Assembly (NCBI RefSeq): GCF_019697375.1
Contig: NZ_JAHCDI010000004.1
Location: forward strand, 3,645,324 to 3,709,323
From: Micromonospora tarapacensis
Lineage (GTDB): Bacteria > Actinomycetota > Actinomycetes > Mycobacteriales > Micromonosporaceae
Length of the DNA: 64,000 nt
Direction of reading: 5' to 3'
Shown: positions 1-9,230 of the stretch, one piece after another
Layout of the letters: each line of letters opens with the position of its first letter
Numbering within the stretch: the stretch's first letter is position 1
Translations under genes and position numbers: made by a program
The notes under the pieces: generated by a model
What the model was told of the DNA's origin: nothing
Database searches by the model: none
Seen by the model: only the letters and a program-made list of their open reading frames with translations

Positions 1-1147
1 ATCGCCTTCGCGGCGGCGACCAGCTCCGCTCCGCGGCGGCGAGCTGCCGTTCCAGCTCCTGGCGGTGCTCGACCGCCTCGGCCAGGCGGACCTGATCGTC
101 GGTGAGCGCCGCGCGCAGCTCCTCCTCCTGCTCGCGGACCCGTTCGGCCTCGGCCTCCAACTGGTCCGGATCCCGACCCGGGCGCTCGTCGTCGGGAGTC
201 GCGCTCAGATGCCGCAGCCGCTCCACCGCGAGTTGCTCGGTCGAGCGGAAACGCTCCTGCAACGCGGAGAGCTTGTACCAGGTGTCCTGGGCGGCGGCCA
301 GCAGCGGAGCGTCGGTCGCCAGCGCCTCCTCCAGCTCGCCGAGGCGGGACTGCACCTGCTCGTGCTCGGCCTCCACCTGTTCGCGCCGCTGCCGCAGCGC
401 GGTCTCGTCGGCGATCTCCCGGTCCAGCGTCGTCCGCAGGGTGGCGAGGTCGTCGGCGAGCAGCCGCAGCCGGGCGTCGCGCAGGCCGGCCTGGATCACC
501 GCGGCCCGGCGGGCCACCTCGGCCTGCCGGCCGAGCGGCTTGAGCTGGCGGCGCAACTCGGCGGTGAGGTCGGTCAGCCGGTTGAGGTTCGTCTGCATCG
601 CGTCGAGCTTGCGCAGCGCCTTTTCCTTGCGCTTGCGGTGCTTGAGGACGCCGGCCGCCTCCTCGATGAACGCGCGCCGGTCCTCCGGTTTGGCGTGCAG
701 CATCCCATCGAGCCGGCCCTGCCCGACGATGATGTGCATCTCCCGGCCGATGCCGGAGTCCGACAGCAGCTCCTGGATGTCGAGCAGGCGGCAGGAATCG
801 CCGTTGATCTCGTACTCGCTCTCGCCGGAGCGGAACATCCGGCGGGTGATGGAGACCTCGGTGTACTCGATCGGCAGGGCACCGTCGGTGTTGTCGATGG
901 TGAGGGTCACCTCGGCCCGGCCCAGCGGGGCCCGGCCGGCGGTGCCGGCGAAGATGACATCCTCCATCTTGCCGCCGCGCAACGCCTTCGCACCCTGCTC
1001 GCCGAGCACCCAGGCGATGGCGTCGACGACGTTGGACTTGCCGGAGCCGTTCGGGCCCACCACGCAGGTGATCCCCGGCTCCAGCTTGAGCGTCGTCGCG
1101 GAGGCGAAGGACTTGAAGCCCTTCACCGTCAGGCTCTTGAGATGCAC
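1..1147 (-). CDS. smc: Chromosome segregation ATPase SMC, N-terminal part (gene runs off the window edge)
   Basis: About 382 N-terminal residues of SMC, the ATPase of the condensin-like SMC-ScpAB complex that organises and segregates the nucleoid. The start is GTG at 1147 ([14 protein letters not shown]...). The Walker A loop GPNGSGKSN lies at residues 31-39, and the rest of the visible part is the N-terminal head followed by charged, coiled-coil-like sequence. The C-terminal coiled coil, hinge return and Walker B/signature motifs would lie beyond position 1 and cannot be seen. A moderate GAGG stretch precedes the start. Large plus-strand open frames over this region are GC-rich shadows. Confidence 0.95.
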   Translation of the reverse strand, partial: MHLKSLTVKGFKSFASATTLKLEPGITCVVGPNGSGKSNVVDAIAWVLGEQGAKALRGGKMEDVIFAGTAGRAPLGRAEVTLTIDNTDGALPIEYTEVSITRRMFRSGESEYEINGDSCRLLDIQELLSDSGIGREMHIIVGQGRLDGMLHAKPEDRRAFIEEAAGVLKHRKRKEKALRKLDAMQTNLNRLTDLTAELRRQLKPLGRQAEVARRAAVIQAGLRDARLRLLADDLATLRTTLDREIADETALRQRREQVEAEHEQVQSRLGELEEALATDAPLLAAAQDTWYKLSALQERFRSTEQLAVERLRHLSATPDDERPGRDPDQLEAEAERVREQEEELRAALTDDQVRLAEAVEHRQELERQLAAAERSWSPPRRR

Positions 1148-1423
1148 CTTCTCGATCCTCGTCCGGTGGCCGCCGTACCGTTGCCCGGCTGCGCGGACCC
1201 TGGTAAACCCGCAGACTAACCCGATACCGGGTGGGGCACGCGACACGACCCACCTGCCGGCGGTCCCGCACCGCCCGGTCTTCGCCTGCGCACCGAACGG
1301 CCATGTCGAACCGGTCCGCACAGAGCTGCGCGCCGGCACATCGTGTCGGCGCGCTTTGTGCGGTGCTGCTATTCGGTTGTGGCGAGCCGGTTGGGATCAG
1401 TCGCTCGGTGGCGACCAGTCAGG

Positions 1424-1618
1424 TCAGGTCAGCGCGGGCTCGGCCAGACGGAGCAGATCGTCCGCCTCCGCCGCAGCCGCCGCGAGCCGATCGTTCTCAG
1501 CACGCAGCCGGGTGACCTCGAACTCCAGTGACTGAACCCTGGCACGCAGTCGGGTGACCTCGTCGAGCAGCCGCCGGTCGGGCGCTGCACCTACGTGGCC
1601 GAAGAGGGCCTTCGCCAT
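1424..1618 (-). CDS. Small conserved coiled-coil protein (64 aa), unknown function
   Basis: A 64-residue protein beginning MAKALFGHVG, followed by a heptad-like stretch rich in Leu, Arg and Glu (about residues 18-58) that should form one continuous alpha-helical coiled coil. The start at 1618 is preferred over an in-frame ATG 13 codons upstream because a clear AGGAG ribosome site sits 6-7 nt before it. Similar very short proteins with this N-terminus are, from memory, common in actinomycetes and have no assigned role. It stands alone upstream of smc on the same strand, separated by about 275 bp in which I see no other gene. Confidence 0.75.
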   Translation of the reverse strand: MAKALFGHVGAAPDRRLLDEVTRLRARVQSLEFEVTRLRAENDRLAAAAAEADDLLRLAEPALT

Positions 1619-1923
1619 TTTGACTCCTTGATATGCGCTGCCGGAGAGGCCGGCCAACGCGCGCCCCTGTGAACGCGACTATCATTCCCACGAATTCTGG
1701 GCATGGCCGGGCGCGACTGGCGACATCTCCATATTGAGCCGACAGCCCCTGCTTCGTCAAGTTCCCGCAGGCCGTAGATCATCTCGGCGTCGGCCGTACC
1801 CCTCACCGGGAGGCTGCCACGAGGCGCGGACACGCTCTGTCCGGACGCCCCGACTCTACGCTGGCGAAACGCCGAACACCTCACCCGGACGGACAGCCTC
1901 GCCTTAACTCTTCCTTAGCCACG
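1619..1923. other. Intergenic region between the small coiled-coil gene and the CAP-protein promoter
   Basis: Non-coding divergent spacer. It is less GC-rich than the flanks in places (around 1680-1740 and 1905-1920) and should hold the promoter of the leftward small gene. I could not place a convincing -35/-10 pair for that gene, nor find any structured RNA or repeat. Confidence 0.5.
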
Positions 1924-1953
1924 TTGCTGCTGCTCGACCCCGATGCGTAGCGT
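1924..1953 (+). promoter_or_regulatory. Candidate promoter of the CAP-domain gene
   Basis: TTGCTG at 1924-1929 and TAGCGT at 1948-1953 with an 18-bp spacer. Transcription would start near 1960 and leave a leader of about 30 nt that carries the GGAGG ribosome site before the GTG at 1991. Assigned by eye only. Confidence 0.45.
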
Positions 1954-1990
1954 CACCCCGGCCACTAACCGACCCGTGGAGGCGACAGGC

Positions 1991-3369
1991 GTGCACGGCT
2001 GGAACGATCCGATCGACCCGGAGGGCCGCTCCCGGCGACCGGAACCGCCGACCGATGACCCGGCCTGGCTGACCGACCGACCGGTGCCACGGTCGTCGTA
2101 CCTGTTCGGCGACGAGGCGGCGAGCCCGTCCGACCGGTGGTACCGCGACCAGCCGACCGAGCAGTGGCAGCCCGACGCCTCCTTCCGGGAGCAGCCCGAC
2201 GCCGCCTTCCGGGAGCACGGGGGCCGGCGCTACCGCGACGACCAGTACCACCACGACGGCCGGCACCACCGGGCCGTCGAGCCGGCAGGCGGGCACTACG
2301 GGCCGGCCGCCGACGACTGGTCGGTCGAGGAGCCCACCGCTGCGGCCGGCACCGCCGACGACCGGACGGCCGTCCACCCGATGGACTGGGCCGGACGCCA
2401 CGCGACGCCGCCGGCCGCTCCATACGACGCCGGCCCGTACGACGCCGGCCCGTACGACGCCGCTCCGTACGACGCCGGCCGGCAGTACGACGATCAGCCC
2501 GGCGGCTACGGCCTACCGGGTGTCCGGTCCCCCTACCGCGTGCCGGACACCGAACGCCATGACGTGGCCGGGATCGACAAGCGGGACGGCGGGACGGCCC
2601 CGGCCGGTCGGCGGTCCCGCCGGCTGCCGCGCCCCTGCTCATGGGCGGCGCCGCCGCGGCCGCCACCCTCGTGGTGAGCCTCGGCGTCGCGGCACTCGCC
2701 CTGCCCGGTGACGACACCCCGACGAACACCACCGCCGGCGAGGCCCCCGTCGCCACCGCACCGGCCCAGCCCGAGCCGGACGAGGCGATCCTCCTCGACG
2801 CGCTCGACAGCCCGAGCCCGAGCCCGAGCATCTCCCCCAGCAGCACGTCGCCGTCGCCGTCGCCGAGCCGGACGGCCAAGCCCAAGCCCGCCCCCGCACG
2901 CAGCACGGCGGCCTCCCGGCAGGGCACCGAGCGCCAGGGCAGCCCGAGCCGTGGCACCTCGGCCAGCCCATCCCCCTCCAGCACGGCCACCTCCGAGGCA
3001 GCCCAGGTCGTCGAGTTGGTCAACGCGGAGCGGGCGAAGGCCGGCTGCGGCGCGCTGAGCATCGACGAGAAGCTGACCACCGCGGCACAGCGGCACAGCC
3101 AGGACCAGGCCGACCACCAGGACATGTCGCACACCGGCAGCGACGGCAGCGATCCCGGCGACCGGATCGACCGCGTCGGGTACGCCTGGCGCACCTACGG
3201 CGAGAACGTGGCCTGGAACCAGCAGACGCCGGCCGCCGTGATGGACGCCTGGATGAACAGCGAAGGGCACCGGGACAACATCCTGAACTGCGCCTTCACC
3301 GAGATCGGCGTCGGCGTGGCGAGCAGCAACGGGCCGTACTGGACGCAGGTCTTCGCCGCCCCGCGCTGA
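1991..3369 (+). CDS. Membrane-anchored CAP-domain (SCP/PR1-like) protein, reading frame interrupted near 2630
   Basis: Two overlapping frames (1991-2677 and 2641-3369) read as one 459-aa protein if one G is added at about 2629. The start is GTG 1991 (VHGWNDP) with GGAGG about 9 nt upstream. The order of parts is: an acidic, Tyr/Asp-rich cytoplasmic region with tandem repeats (QPDA.FRE twice; PYDAGP-type units four times near 2420-2480); a basic patch RRSRR; one transmembrane helix (LLMGGAAAAATLVVSLGVAA); a Pro/Ser linker; and a C-terminal CAP domain of about 120 residues with HSQDQADHQDMSH, YGENVAW and GHRDNILN. CAP domains in bacteria are extracellular; in sporulating Firmicutes (YkwD-like) and actinobacteria their target is mostly unknown. 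Function here is therefore not known. Confidence 0.8.
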
Positions 3370-3583
3370 CCCCCGCCCCGCGCTGACCCCGCGCTGGACT
3401 GACCTCGTACCGGACTGCCCGGCGCCGTTGCGACCGGGCCGCCGGCGCGCCCGGTCGCCGCTTCGCCAGGGCCGACCGCGAATCCTGGTCGGGTCCGCGC
3501 TCGTTTGACCGGGTGAGGTGCGCCGGGGCGTGGCGTACCGGCTCGGGCGGCCCGGTGCCGACCCGCGACCTGCGGAGCTGGCG

Positions 3584-4423
3584 ATGCGGATCGGCCTGGG
3601 CGGGCAACCGGCACGGGGCAGCTGCCGGACACTGCCGGCCGGTCTCGCGCTCGCGCTGCTCGCCGCGCTGGCCGGCTGCCGGCCGGACCTCGCCCCGCCC
3701 GGCGCGCCGACCGGTTGGCCGGCCGCCTCGGCCCGGCACTGGCAGTGGCAGTGGCAGCTGGACGGGGTGCTGGACCCGGAGGTCGAGGCCGAGGTGTTCG
3801 TCCTCGACCCGGTCGACACCACCGCGGCGCAGACCGCCGAGCTGCGCTCCCGGGACCGCCGGCTGGTCTGCCAGGTGCACGTCGGGTCGGTCCACCGCAG
3901 CGACCCGGACGAGAGCCGGTACCCCGCACAGGTACGCGGTGCCGCGGCGGCCGGCACCGGGCGCAGCTGGCTGGACGTACGCCGGTGGGACATCGTGCGG
4001 CCGGTGCTGGCCGACCGGTTCCGGCTCTGCCGCGGCAAGGGGTTCGGCGCCGTGGTGTTCGCCGACGCCGACGGCTACGACCGGCGCTCCGGCTTTCCGC
4101 TGGAGTTCGACGACCAGTTGACGTTCAACCGCCGGGCCGCCACCCTGGCCCGGTCGCTCGATCTCTCCCCCGGCCTGCTCGGCAACCTGCGGCAGGTCGC
4201 CGCGCTGGCACCGGACTTCGACTTCGCGGTCAACGAGGAGTGCGTACGGCTGACGCAGTGCGACAAGCTGCTGCCCTTCGCCGACGCCGGCAAGCCGGTC
4301 TTCCACGTCGAGTACACCGGCGCCACCACCGACTTCTGTGTGACCAGCGTCGGCTACGGCTTCGCCTCCATCCGCAAGAACCGCATCCTCGACGCCTGGC
4401 GGCTGCCCTGCCCGGCGCCCTGA
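3584..4423 (+). CDS. GH114-like (endo alpha-1,4-polygalactosaminidase family) lipoprotein
   Basis: A 279-aa protein. ATG 3584 is preferred over the longer frame because it gives a normal lipoprotein signal (hydrophobic LPAGLALALLAALAG, then Cys in the lipobox LAGC), with CGGAG upstream. The mature part follows the GH114/DUF297 layout: ...VCQVHVGS..., then GRSWLDVR, then FADADGYDRRSGFPLEFDDQLTFNRRAA, then DFAVNEECVRLTQC near the C-terminus. Characterised GH114 enzymes cut alpha-1,4-linked galactosamine polymers such as Pel. Several usually conserved acidic positions look changed (see findings), so catalytic activity is uncertain. It converges on mutM across 18 bp. Confidence 0.75.
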   Translation: MRIGLGGQPARGSCRTLPAGLALALLAALAGCRPDLAPPGAPTGWPAASARHWQWQWQLDGVLDPEVEAEVFVLDPVDTTAAQTAELRSRDRRLVCQVHVGSVHRSDPDESRYPAQVRGAAAAGTGRSWLDVRRWDIVRPVLADRFRLCRGKGFGAVVFADADGYDRRSGFPLEFDDQLTFNRRAATLARSLDLSPGLLGNLRQVAALAPDFDFAVNEECVRLTQCDKLLPFADAGKPVFHVEYTGATTDFCVTSVGYGFASIRKNRILDAWRLPCPAP

Positions 4424-4431
4424 GGCGCCGG
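4412..4431. terminator. Hairpin over the stop codon of the GH114-like gene
   Basis: A perfect 8-bp GC stem, CCGGCGCC/GGCGCCGG, with a 4-nt loop. The TGA stop at 4421-4423 begins inside the loop. It sits in the 18-bp gap between two convergent genes and is short enough to serve both. There is no T-run. Confidence 0.45.
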
Positions 4432-4441
4432 CTCGCCGCGA

Positions 4442-5299
4442 TCAGCCGCGCAGCACGGCCCGGGGCCGCGGCTGACAGCGCGGGCAGCTGTACGACGACC
4501 GGTTCATGAACGCCTCGCGGCGGATCGACGCGCCGCAGCGGTGGCAGGGCTGCCCCTCGCGGCCGTACGCGTTCAGCGACCGGTCGAAGTAGCCGCTCTC
4601 ACCGTTGACGTTGACGTAGAGGGCGTCGAAGCTGGTGCCGCCCGCGGTGATCGCCTCGCCGAGCACGTCCCGCACGTGCGCGAGCAGCCGCCGGGCGGCC
4701 GGGCCGGTCAGCGCGTCGGTGGGCCGGATGCCGTGCAGTCCCGCCCGCCACAGCGCCTCGTCGGCGTAGATGTTGCCCACTCCGGAGATCAGGCTCTGGT
4801 CGAGCAACGCCCGCTTGACCTCGGTTCGCCGCCGGCGCAGCGCGGCGACGAACTCCGCGTCGGAGAACTCCGGATCCAGCGGATCCCGGGCGATGTGCGC
4901 GATCTCCGCCGGCAACGCGCCACCGCCCTCGCTGACCGACAGCCCGCCGAACGTCCGCTGATCGACGAAGCGCAGCTCGGGGCCGCCGTCGTCGAAGCGG
5001 AACCGCACCCGCAGGTGCGTCTCGTCGGCCGCGGCGGCGGGTTGCAGCAGCAACTGCCCGGACATCCCGAGATGGCCGACCACCGCGTCACCGCTGTCCA
5101 GCGGCAGCCAGAGGTACTTGCCACGCCGCCGCACGTCGAGCACGGTCCGGCCGGCCAGGACATCGGCGAAGTGGGTGCCGCCGGGCGCGTGCCGGCGCAC
5201 CGCCCGGGGATGACGCACCTCGACGGAGGAGATCCGGCGACCGCTGACCCAGCGGGCCAGCCCCTGCCGGACGGTCTCCACCTCGGGCAGCTCAGGCAC
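4442..5299 (-). CDS. mutM: Formamidopyrimidine-DNA glycosylase (Fpg/MutM)
   Basis: A 285-aa bifunctional base-excision-repair enzyme that removes 8-oxoguanine and formamidopyrimidines and nicks the abasic site. The N-terminus is [14 protein letters not shown]: Pro2 is the catalytic nucleophile and Glu3 is conserved. The H2TH region includes [18 protein letters not shown]. The C-terminal zinc finger has Cys at 252, 255, 272 and 275 (CHRC...CPRC). Length is typical. The gene overlaps the 3' end of rnc by 8 nt, so it is very likely co-transcribed and translationally coupled with plsX-rnc. Confidence 0.96.
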   Translation of the reverse strand: MPELPEVETVRQGLARWVSGRRISSVEVRHPRAVRRHAPGGTHFADVLAGRTVLDVRRRGKYLWLPLDSGDAVVGHLGMSGQLLLQPAAAADETHLRVRFRFDDGGPELRFVDQRTFGGLSVSEGGGALPAEIAHIARDPLDPEFSDAEFVAALRRRRTEVKRALLDQSLISGVGNIYADEALWRAGLHGIRPTDALTGPAARRLLAHVRDVLGEAITAGGTSFDALYVNVNGESGYFDRSLNAYGREGQPCHRCGASIRREAFMNRSSYSCPRCQPRPRAVLRG

Positions 5300-6107
5300 G
5301 GTGCGCCTGGGCCTCGACCTCGGCGGTCACGTCCGGCGGCACGTCACCGGTCGCCGCGTCCACCCGGCCGTCGACCGCCTCCGCCGGGCCCTCGGCGGCC
5401 GGCTCGGTGAGGGTCCGCCAGGCAGCCTCCGCCGCACGCTGCTCGGCCTCCTTCTTGCTGCGTCCCTCGGCACCGCCGTACCGGTTGCCGGCGACCACCA
5501 CCCACGCCGTGAACGTCTTCAGATGATCCGGCCCGGTTCCCTCGATCCGGTACTCCGGGACGCCGAGACCGAGCGCCGCGGTCAACTCCTGGAGGCTGGT
5601 CTTCCAGTCCAGCGCGGCGCCCCGACCGGCCGAATCGGCCATCAGCGGGTCGAACAGCCGGTGGATCACGATGGCGGCGGTGTCCAGCCCGTACTGGAGG
5701 TAGATCGCACCGAGCAGCGCCTCCAGGGTGTCGGCCAGGATGCTCGCCTTGTCCCGGCCGCCGGTGGTCTCCTCGCCCTTGCCGAGCAGCAGGTACTGGC
5801 CGAGACCGTCCGGGCCCAGCCCGCGCGCCACGTCGGCGAGCGCGCGCATGTTGACCACGCTCGCCCGCAGCTTGGCCAGCTGCCCTTCCGGCAGATCGGG
5901 GTGGTTCTCGAAGAGCGCCGTAGTGATCACCACGCCCAGCACCGAGTCGCCGAGGAACTCCAGCCGCTCGTTGGTGGGCAGGCCGCCGTTCTCGTACGCG
6001 TACGAGCGGTGGGTGAGCGCCCGCTCCAGCAGTTCCGGGTCCAGTGACACGCCGAAGGCGGCCTCCAGGTGCCCGATCGAGGGCCGCCGGCGCTTGTCAA
6101 TGCTCAT
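5292..6107 (-). CDS. rnc: Ribonuclease III
   Basis: A 271-aa double-strand-specific endoribonuclease for rRNA and mRNA processing. The family signature [12 protein letters not shown] is at residues 46-57, and the second active-site acidic cluster is in [19 protein letters not shown]. The dsRNA-binding domain lies at about 165-240 and contains [22 protein letters not shown]. The C-terminus adds about 30 Ala/Glu/Val-rich residues. ATG 6107 ([10 protein letters not shown]) is chosen because it overlaps the plsX stop by 4 nt (ATGA), a normal coupling arrangement; the longer in-frame upstream extension is plsX shadow. Confidence 0.96.
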   Translation of the reverse strand: MSIDKRRRPSIGHLEAAFGVSLDPELLERALTHRSYAYENGGLPTNERLEFLGDSVLGVVITTALFENHPDLPEGQLAKLRASVVNMRALADVARGLGPDGLGQYLLLGKGEETTGGRDKASILADTLEALLGAIYLQYGLDTAAIVIHRLFDPLMADSAGRGAALDWKTSLQELTAALGLGVPEYRIEGTGPDHLKTFTAWVVVAGNRYGGAEGRSKKEAEQRAAEAAWRTLTEPAAEGPAEAVDGRVDAATGDVPPDVTAEVEAQAHRA

Positions 6108-7162
6108 GGTGTGGGTACCTCGGTGTCGGTGGTGCGATCGGTGCGGTCCCCGGCGAGCAGCGCGGCGACCCGGTGGGTGGCGTCCCGCCGCCACAGCTGG
6201 GCGGCCAGGGCGATGCCGGAGGCGATGTCGTCGGCGCGGGCGGCCCCGTGGCAGACCACCACCGTCCCGGCCACTCCGAGCAGGGCTGCCGCCCGGGGCG
6301 CGCCACCGCCGGGAGGCGACCCGCCGGCCATGGCGTACGCGCCCTCGACCGCCTTGAGCAGCACGTTACCGGTGAAGCCGTCGGTGACCACCACATCGGC
6401 GCGGGTGCCGAGGCAGACGTCGTACCCTTCGACCAGGCCGATGTAGCGGGCGTCGCCGGGCAGGGCGGCCGTGTTGAGCATGGGGTCGGCCAGCCGGCGG
6501 GCCCGGTCGCCCTTGCCCGGCTCGGTGCCCACGGAGAGCAGCCCGACCCGGGGCGCGGCCACCCCGTAGGCGAGCGCGGCGTAGGCGGCACCGAGCATGG
6601 CGTGCCGGGTCAGTGCGGCCGGGCTCGGCTCCAGCGAGCCGCCCACGTCGAGCAGCACGACTGGTCCGGCGACGGCGGGCAGGGTGGCGGCGAGTGCCGG
6701 GCGGCGGACCTCCGGCCAGCGACCGAGGCCGAGGGCGGCGGCGGTGACGGTAGCGCCGGTGGACCCGGCGGAGACCAGCGCGTCGGCCTGGCCGGCGCGG
6801 AGAGCGGCGACGGCAGTCCGGACGGTGGTCTCGGCCCGGGCGGCGCTGGGATCGTCGACGGCGTGGGCAGGTCGAACCGCGATCCGGGCGCGTTGCGCCG
6901 GATCGAGGGCGTCGATCAGCGCGCCGGCCACCTCCGGGGGGCCGACGAGCAGCAGATGCAGGTCCGAGTCGGCGCGCACCGCCCGCAGAGCGCCGTCCAC
7001 CACGACGGCGGGAGCTTCGTCCCCGCCGAGGAGGTCAACGGCGATCCGTGCGGTGCCCGGCTCCGCCCCGACGCCGGCCGGGGAGAGCCGGCCGGCGTCG
7101 GCGGGAGCAGCGGGCGATCGCCGGGAGGTGCGCGTCACCCGACCCGTGGTCGGAGACGTCAC
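6104..7162 (-). CDS. plsX: Phosphate acyltransferase PlsX
   Basis: A 352-aa cytosolic enzyme that converts acyl-ACP and phosphate to acyl-phosphate, the acyl donor for glycerol-3-phosphate acylation. Visible family blocks are [20 protein letters not shown] near residue 40, [27 protein letters not shown] and [19 protein letters not shown]. The first 35 residues are a low-complexity extension, so the true start could be slightly downstream. It is first in the run plsX-rnc-mutM. The rpmF-plsX-rnc association is widespread in bacteria, and rpmF ends 12 bp upstream here. Confidence 0.93.
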   Translation of the reverse strand: MTSPTTGRVTRTSRRSPAAPADAGRLSPAGVGAEPGTARIAVDLLGGDEAPAVVVDGALRAVRADSDLHLLLVGPPEVAGALIDALDPAQRARIAVRPAHAVDDPSAARAETTVRTAVAALRAGQADALVSAGSTGATVTAAALGLGRWPEVRRPALAATLPAVAGPVVLLDVGGSLEPSPAALTRHAMLGAAYAALAYGVAAPRVGLLSVGTEPGKGDRARRLADPMLNTAALPGDARYIGLVEGYDVCLGTRADVVVTDGFTGNVLLKAVEGAYAMAGGSPPGGGAPRAAALLGVAGTVVVCHGAARADDIASGIALAAQLWRRDATHRVAALLAGDRTDRTTDTEVPTP

Positions 7163-7174
7163 TCGGTACCCGGG

Positions 7175-7348
7175 TCAGACCTCGAGGACCTGGCGACCGT
7201 TGTAGGTGCCGCAGACGGAGCACGCGGTGTGCGGCAGCTTCGCCGACTTGCACTGCGGGCAGGCCACGGTCGCGACCGCCGCGGCCTTCCAGTTCGCCCG
7301 GCGGGACCGGGTGTTGCTGCGCGACATCTTGCGCTTGGGGACGGCCAC
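7175..7348 (-). CDS. rpmF: 50S ribosomal protein L32 (bL32), zinc-ribbon form
   Basis: A 57-aa protein starting VAVPKRKMSRSNTRSRR. Four cysteines in C30-P-Q-C33 and C43-S-V-C46 form the zinc ribbon, so this is the zinc-containing (C+) form. The GTG start at 7348 is set by homology and by GAGGAGTAAG upstream. It follows the yceD gene by 5 nt, the usual yceD-rpmF pair. Confidence 0.96.
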   Translation of the reverse strand: MAVPKRKMSRSNTRSRRANWKAAAVATVACPQCKSAKLPHTACSVCGTYNGRQVLEV

Positions 7349-7353
7349 GGTTC

Positions 7354-7917
7354 TTACTCCTCTGTACGGGTCAGTTGCGACAGGCCCGCCCAACGCGGGT
7401 CGATCTGCTGGTGACTGTGCTCGGCCGGCAGATCGTCCCGGTGCACCCCACATTCGGGGCACAGGCCCGGGCAGTCCTGGCGGCAGAGCGGGTTGGTCGG
7501 CAGCGCGAGCACCACCGCGTCCCGCAACGCCGGTTCCAGGTCGATCAGGTCTCCCTGCATTCGGCCGACCTCGTCCGACTCGGTGGTGGCGTCCGTGGTG
7601 CTGTTCACGTATGCGTACAGCTCCTGGATCGTCACCGTCACCGAGTCGTTGATCTCGCGCAGGCAGCGCCCGCACTCGCCCCGGATCGGACCGCTGACGG
7701 CCCCCGACACGAGCACGCCCTCGGAGACCGACTCCATCCGCAGATCGAGGTCGAGGCCCGCGCCCTCCGGCACGAAGATCAATTCCACGCCGAGGTCCGA
7801 CGGCGCCGGGACCACCCGCTTGAGGGTACGCAAGGCACCAGGCCGGCGCGGGAGGTCCCTCGTGTCGAGGACCAGCGGCGACCTGGGGTCGAGTGAACTG
7901 GGTGAGTGCTTGGGCAT
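7354..7917 (-). CDS. YceD/DUF177 family protein
   Basis: A 187-aa protein of the DUF177 family, almost always encoded directly upstream of rpmF. Family members have been tied to 23S rRNA accumulation and large-subunit assembly; the exact mechanism is unsettled. Conserved cysteines are seen as GECGRC near residue 82 and CRQDCPGLCPEC near 144-155. ATG 7917 has GGAGT about 6 nt upstream. The N-terminal 20 residues are Pro/Arg-rich. Confidence 0.88.
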   Translation of the reverse strand: MPKHSPSSLDPRSPLVLDTRDLPRRPGALRTLKRVVPAPSDLGVELIFVPEGAGLDLDLRMESVSEGVLVSGAVSGPIRGECGRCLREINDSVTVTIQELYAYVNSTTDATTESDEVGRMQGDLIDLEPALRDAVVLALPTNPLCRQDCPGLCPECGVHRDDLPAEHSHQQIDPRWAGLSQLTRTEE

Positions 7918-8036
7918 AGTCAGACTCCGGCCGGTGAGAGGCCGACAAACGAGGTTACCTGGACGGACGCCCCAGCGTCGAACCGGGGGCGACCAGCGGC
8001 CCCGGTCGGCGCTGGTGGTGACGGCGGCAACACCGC

Positions 8037-8534
8037 TCAGAAGGGCAACGGCCGCTCAGCCTCGTCACCGGCGAAGGTACCGATCTCCCGCAGCGCGTGC
8101 ATCTTGTCCCGGCCGCGCTCGATCGAGGCCAGCGCCCGGGTGAGGAACTGCTCGAAGTTGGCCAGCGCGGTGTCGACGTAGTCGTCGACCTCCTCACGCA
8201 GTCGCTGTGCCTCGGCCCGCGCCTCGGCGACGATCCGGGCGCCCTCGTGCTCGGCGGACACGGTGATCTCGTTCACCGAGACCAGGCGGGCGTGTTCCGC
8301 CTCACCCTCGCTGATGATCCGGTCGGCCTCCCGCTTGCCGGCCTCCATGATCTTGTCACGTTCCTCCAGCAGGGCGGCGGCCCGACGCAGGTCGGCCGGG
8401 AGCTCGGCGCGCAGTTCGTCGAGCGCCGCGATCATCTCGCCCCGGTCGACCATGCAGTTGTTGCGCGACATCGGGACGGAGCGCGCCTGCTCCACGATGG
8501 CGATCAGTTCGTCGATGCGGTCGAGCGGGTCCAC
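8037..8534 (-). CDS. DivIVA-like coiled-coil protein (conserved actinobacterial)
   Basis: A 165-aa protein that is almost entirely predicted coiled coil. The N-terminal 20 residues (MDPLDRIDELIAIVEQARSV) are followed by long Glu/Arg/Ala helices containing VSAEHEGARIVAEARAEAQRL, a pattern shared with DivIVA/Wag31-like and ATP-synthase-b-like helices. It matches in position and type the conserved unknown between rnc/yceD and coaD in mycobacteria. GTG 8534 has GGAGTGAGG upstream. A role at the cell pole or in growth is inference from family likeness only. Confidence 0.75.
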   Translation of the reverse strand: MDPLDRIDELIAIVEQARSVPMSRNNCMVDRGEMIAALDELRAELPADLRRAAALLEERDKIMEAGKREADRIISEGEAEHARLVSVNEITVSAEHEGARIVAEARAEAQRLREEVDDYVDTALANFEQFLTRALASIERGRDKMHALREIGTFAGDEAERPLPF

Positions 8535-8747
8535 CGGTACCTCACTCCTGTCGTTCGTCGGGCCGACCTACATCATGCGGGCTGCGGCCGGTTTCCCGCC
8601 TCACCCAATGATGTCGTCCCGCGCCCCGCCCACCCCACGCCCGGCTCCGGCGCGTCGCCGACACCCCGGCATCCGTCGTCGATGCTGCCCGCCCGGCGCC
8701 ACCGGAAACTCGGGACCACGAGCTGCGGATGGGGCCGGGACGGGTGG

Positions 8748-9230
8748 TCAGGCCGGTGGGACCAGGCGGTTCTTGAGCGCCTCGCGAACCATGTCGGGAA
8801 CGTGGGGAGTGACGTCGCCGCCCCACTTGGCCACGTCCTTGACGAGACTGGAGGAGAGGAAAGAATAGAGCGGGTTCGTCGGCATGAACAACGTCTCGAC
8901 CCCGGCGAGCCCGATGTTCATCTGGGCCATCTGCAACTCGTAGTCGAAGTCGCTGACCGCGCGCAGTCCCTTGATCAGCACGCTCGCCCGCTGCGCCCGG
9001 CAGAAGTCCACCAGCAGCCCCCGGAAGGACTCCACCCGGACGTTGCCGTAGGAGGCGGTCACCTCGCGGAGCATCTCGATGCGCTCCTCGACGGTGAACA
9101 GGCCGCTCTTCGACTGGTTGACCAGCACGCCCACGATCACCTCGTCGAACAACCGGCTGGCCCGGCCGACGATGTCGAGGTGACCGTTGGTGACCGGGTC
9201 GAACGAGCCGGGACACACCGCACGTCTCAT
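8748..9230 (-). CDS. coaD: Phosphopantetheine adenylyltransferase (CoaD)
   Basis: A 160-aa enzyme of the penultimate CoA step: 4'-phosphopantetheine + ATP to dephospho-CoA + PPi. The nucleotidyltransferase signature is PGSFDPVTNGH (residues 7-17, TxGH motif), and later blocks include LIKGLRAVSDFDYELQMAQMN and the C-terminal SSSLVKDVAKWGGDV. ATG 9230 overlaps the rsmD stop by 4 nt, so rsmD-coaD is one coupled unit, the common arrangement in actinobacteria. Confidence 0.96.
   Translation of the reverse strand: MRRAVCPGSFDPVTNGHLDIVGRASRLFDEVIVGVLVNQSKSGLFTVEERIEMLREVTASYGNVRVESFRGLLVDFCRAQRASVLIKGLRAVSDFDYELQMAQMNIGLAGVETLFMPTNPLYSFLSSSLVKDVAKWGGDVTPHVPDMVREALKNRLVPPA

Noticed and set aside
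65..1535. Long plus-strand open frames over smc
   Set aside because: They are Arg/Ser/Leu-rich GC shadows on the opposite strand of a clear SMC N-terminus with Walker A.
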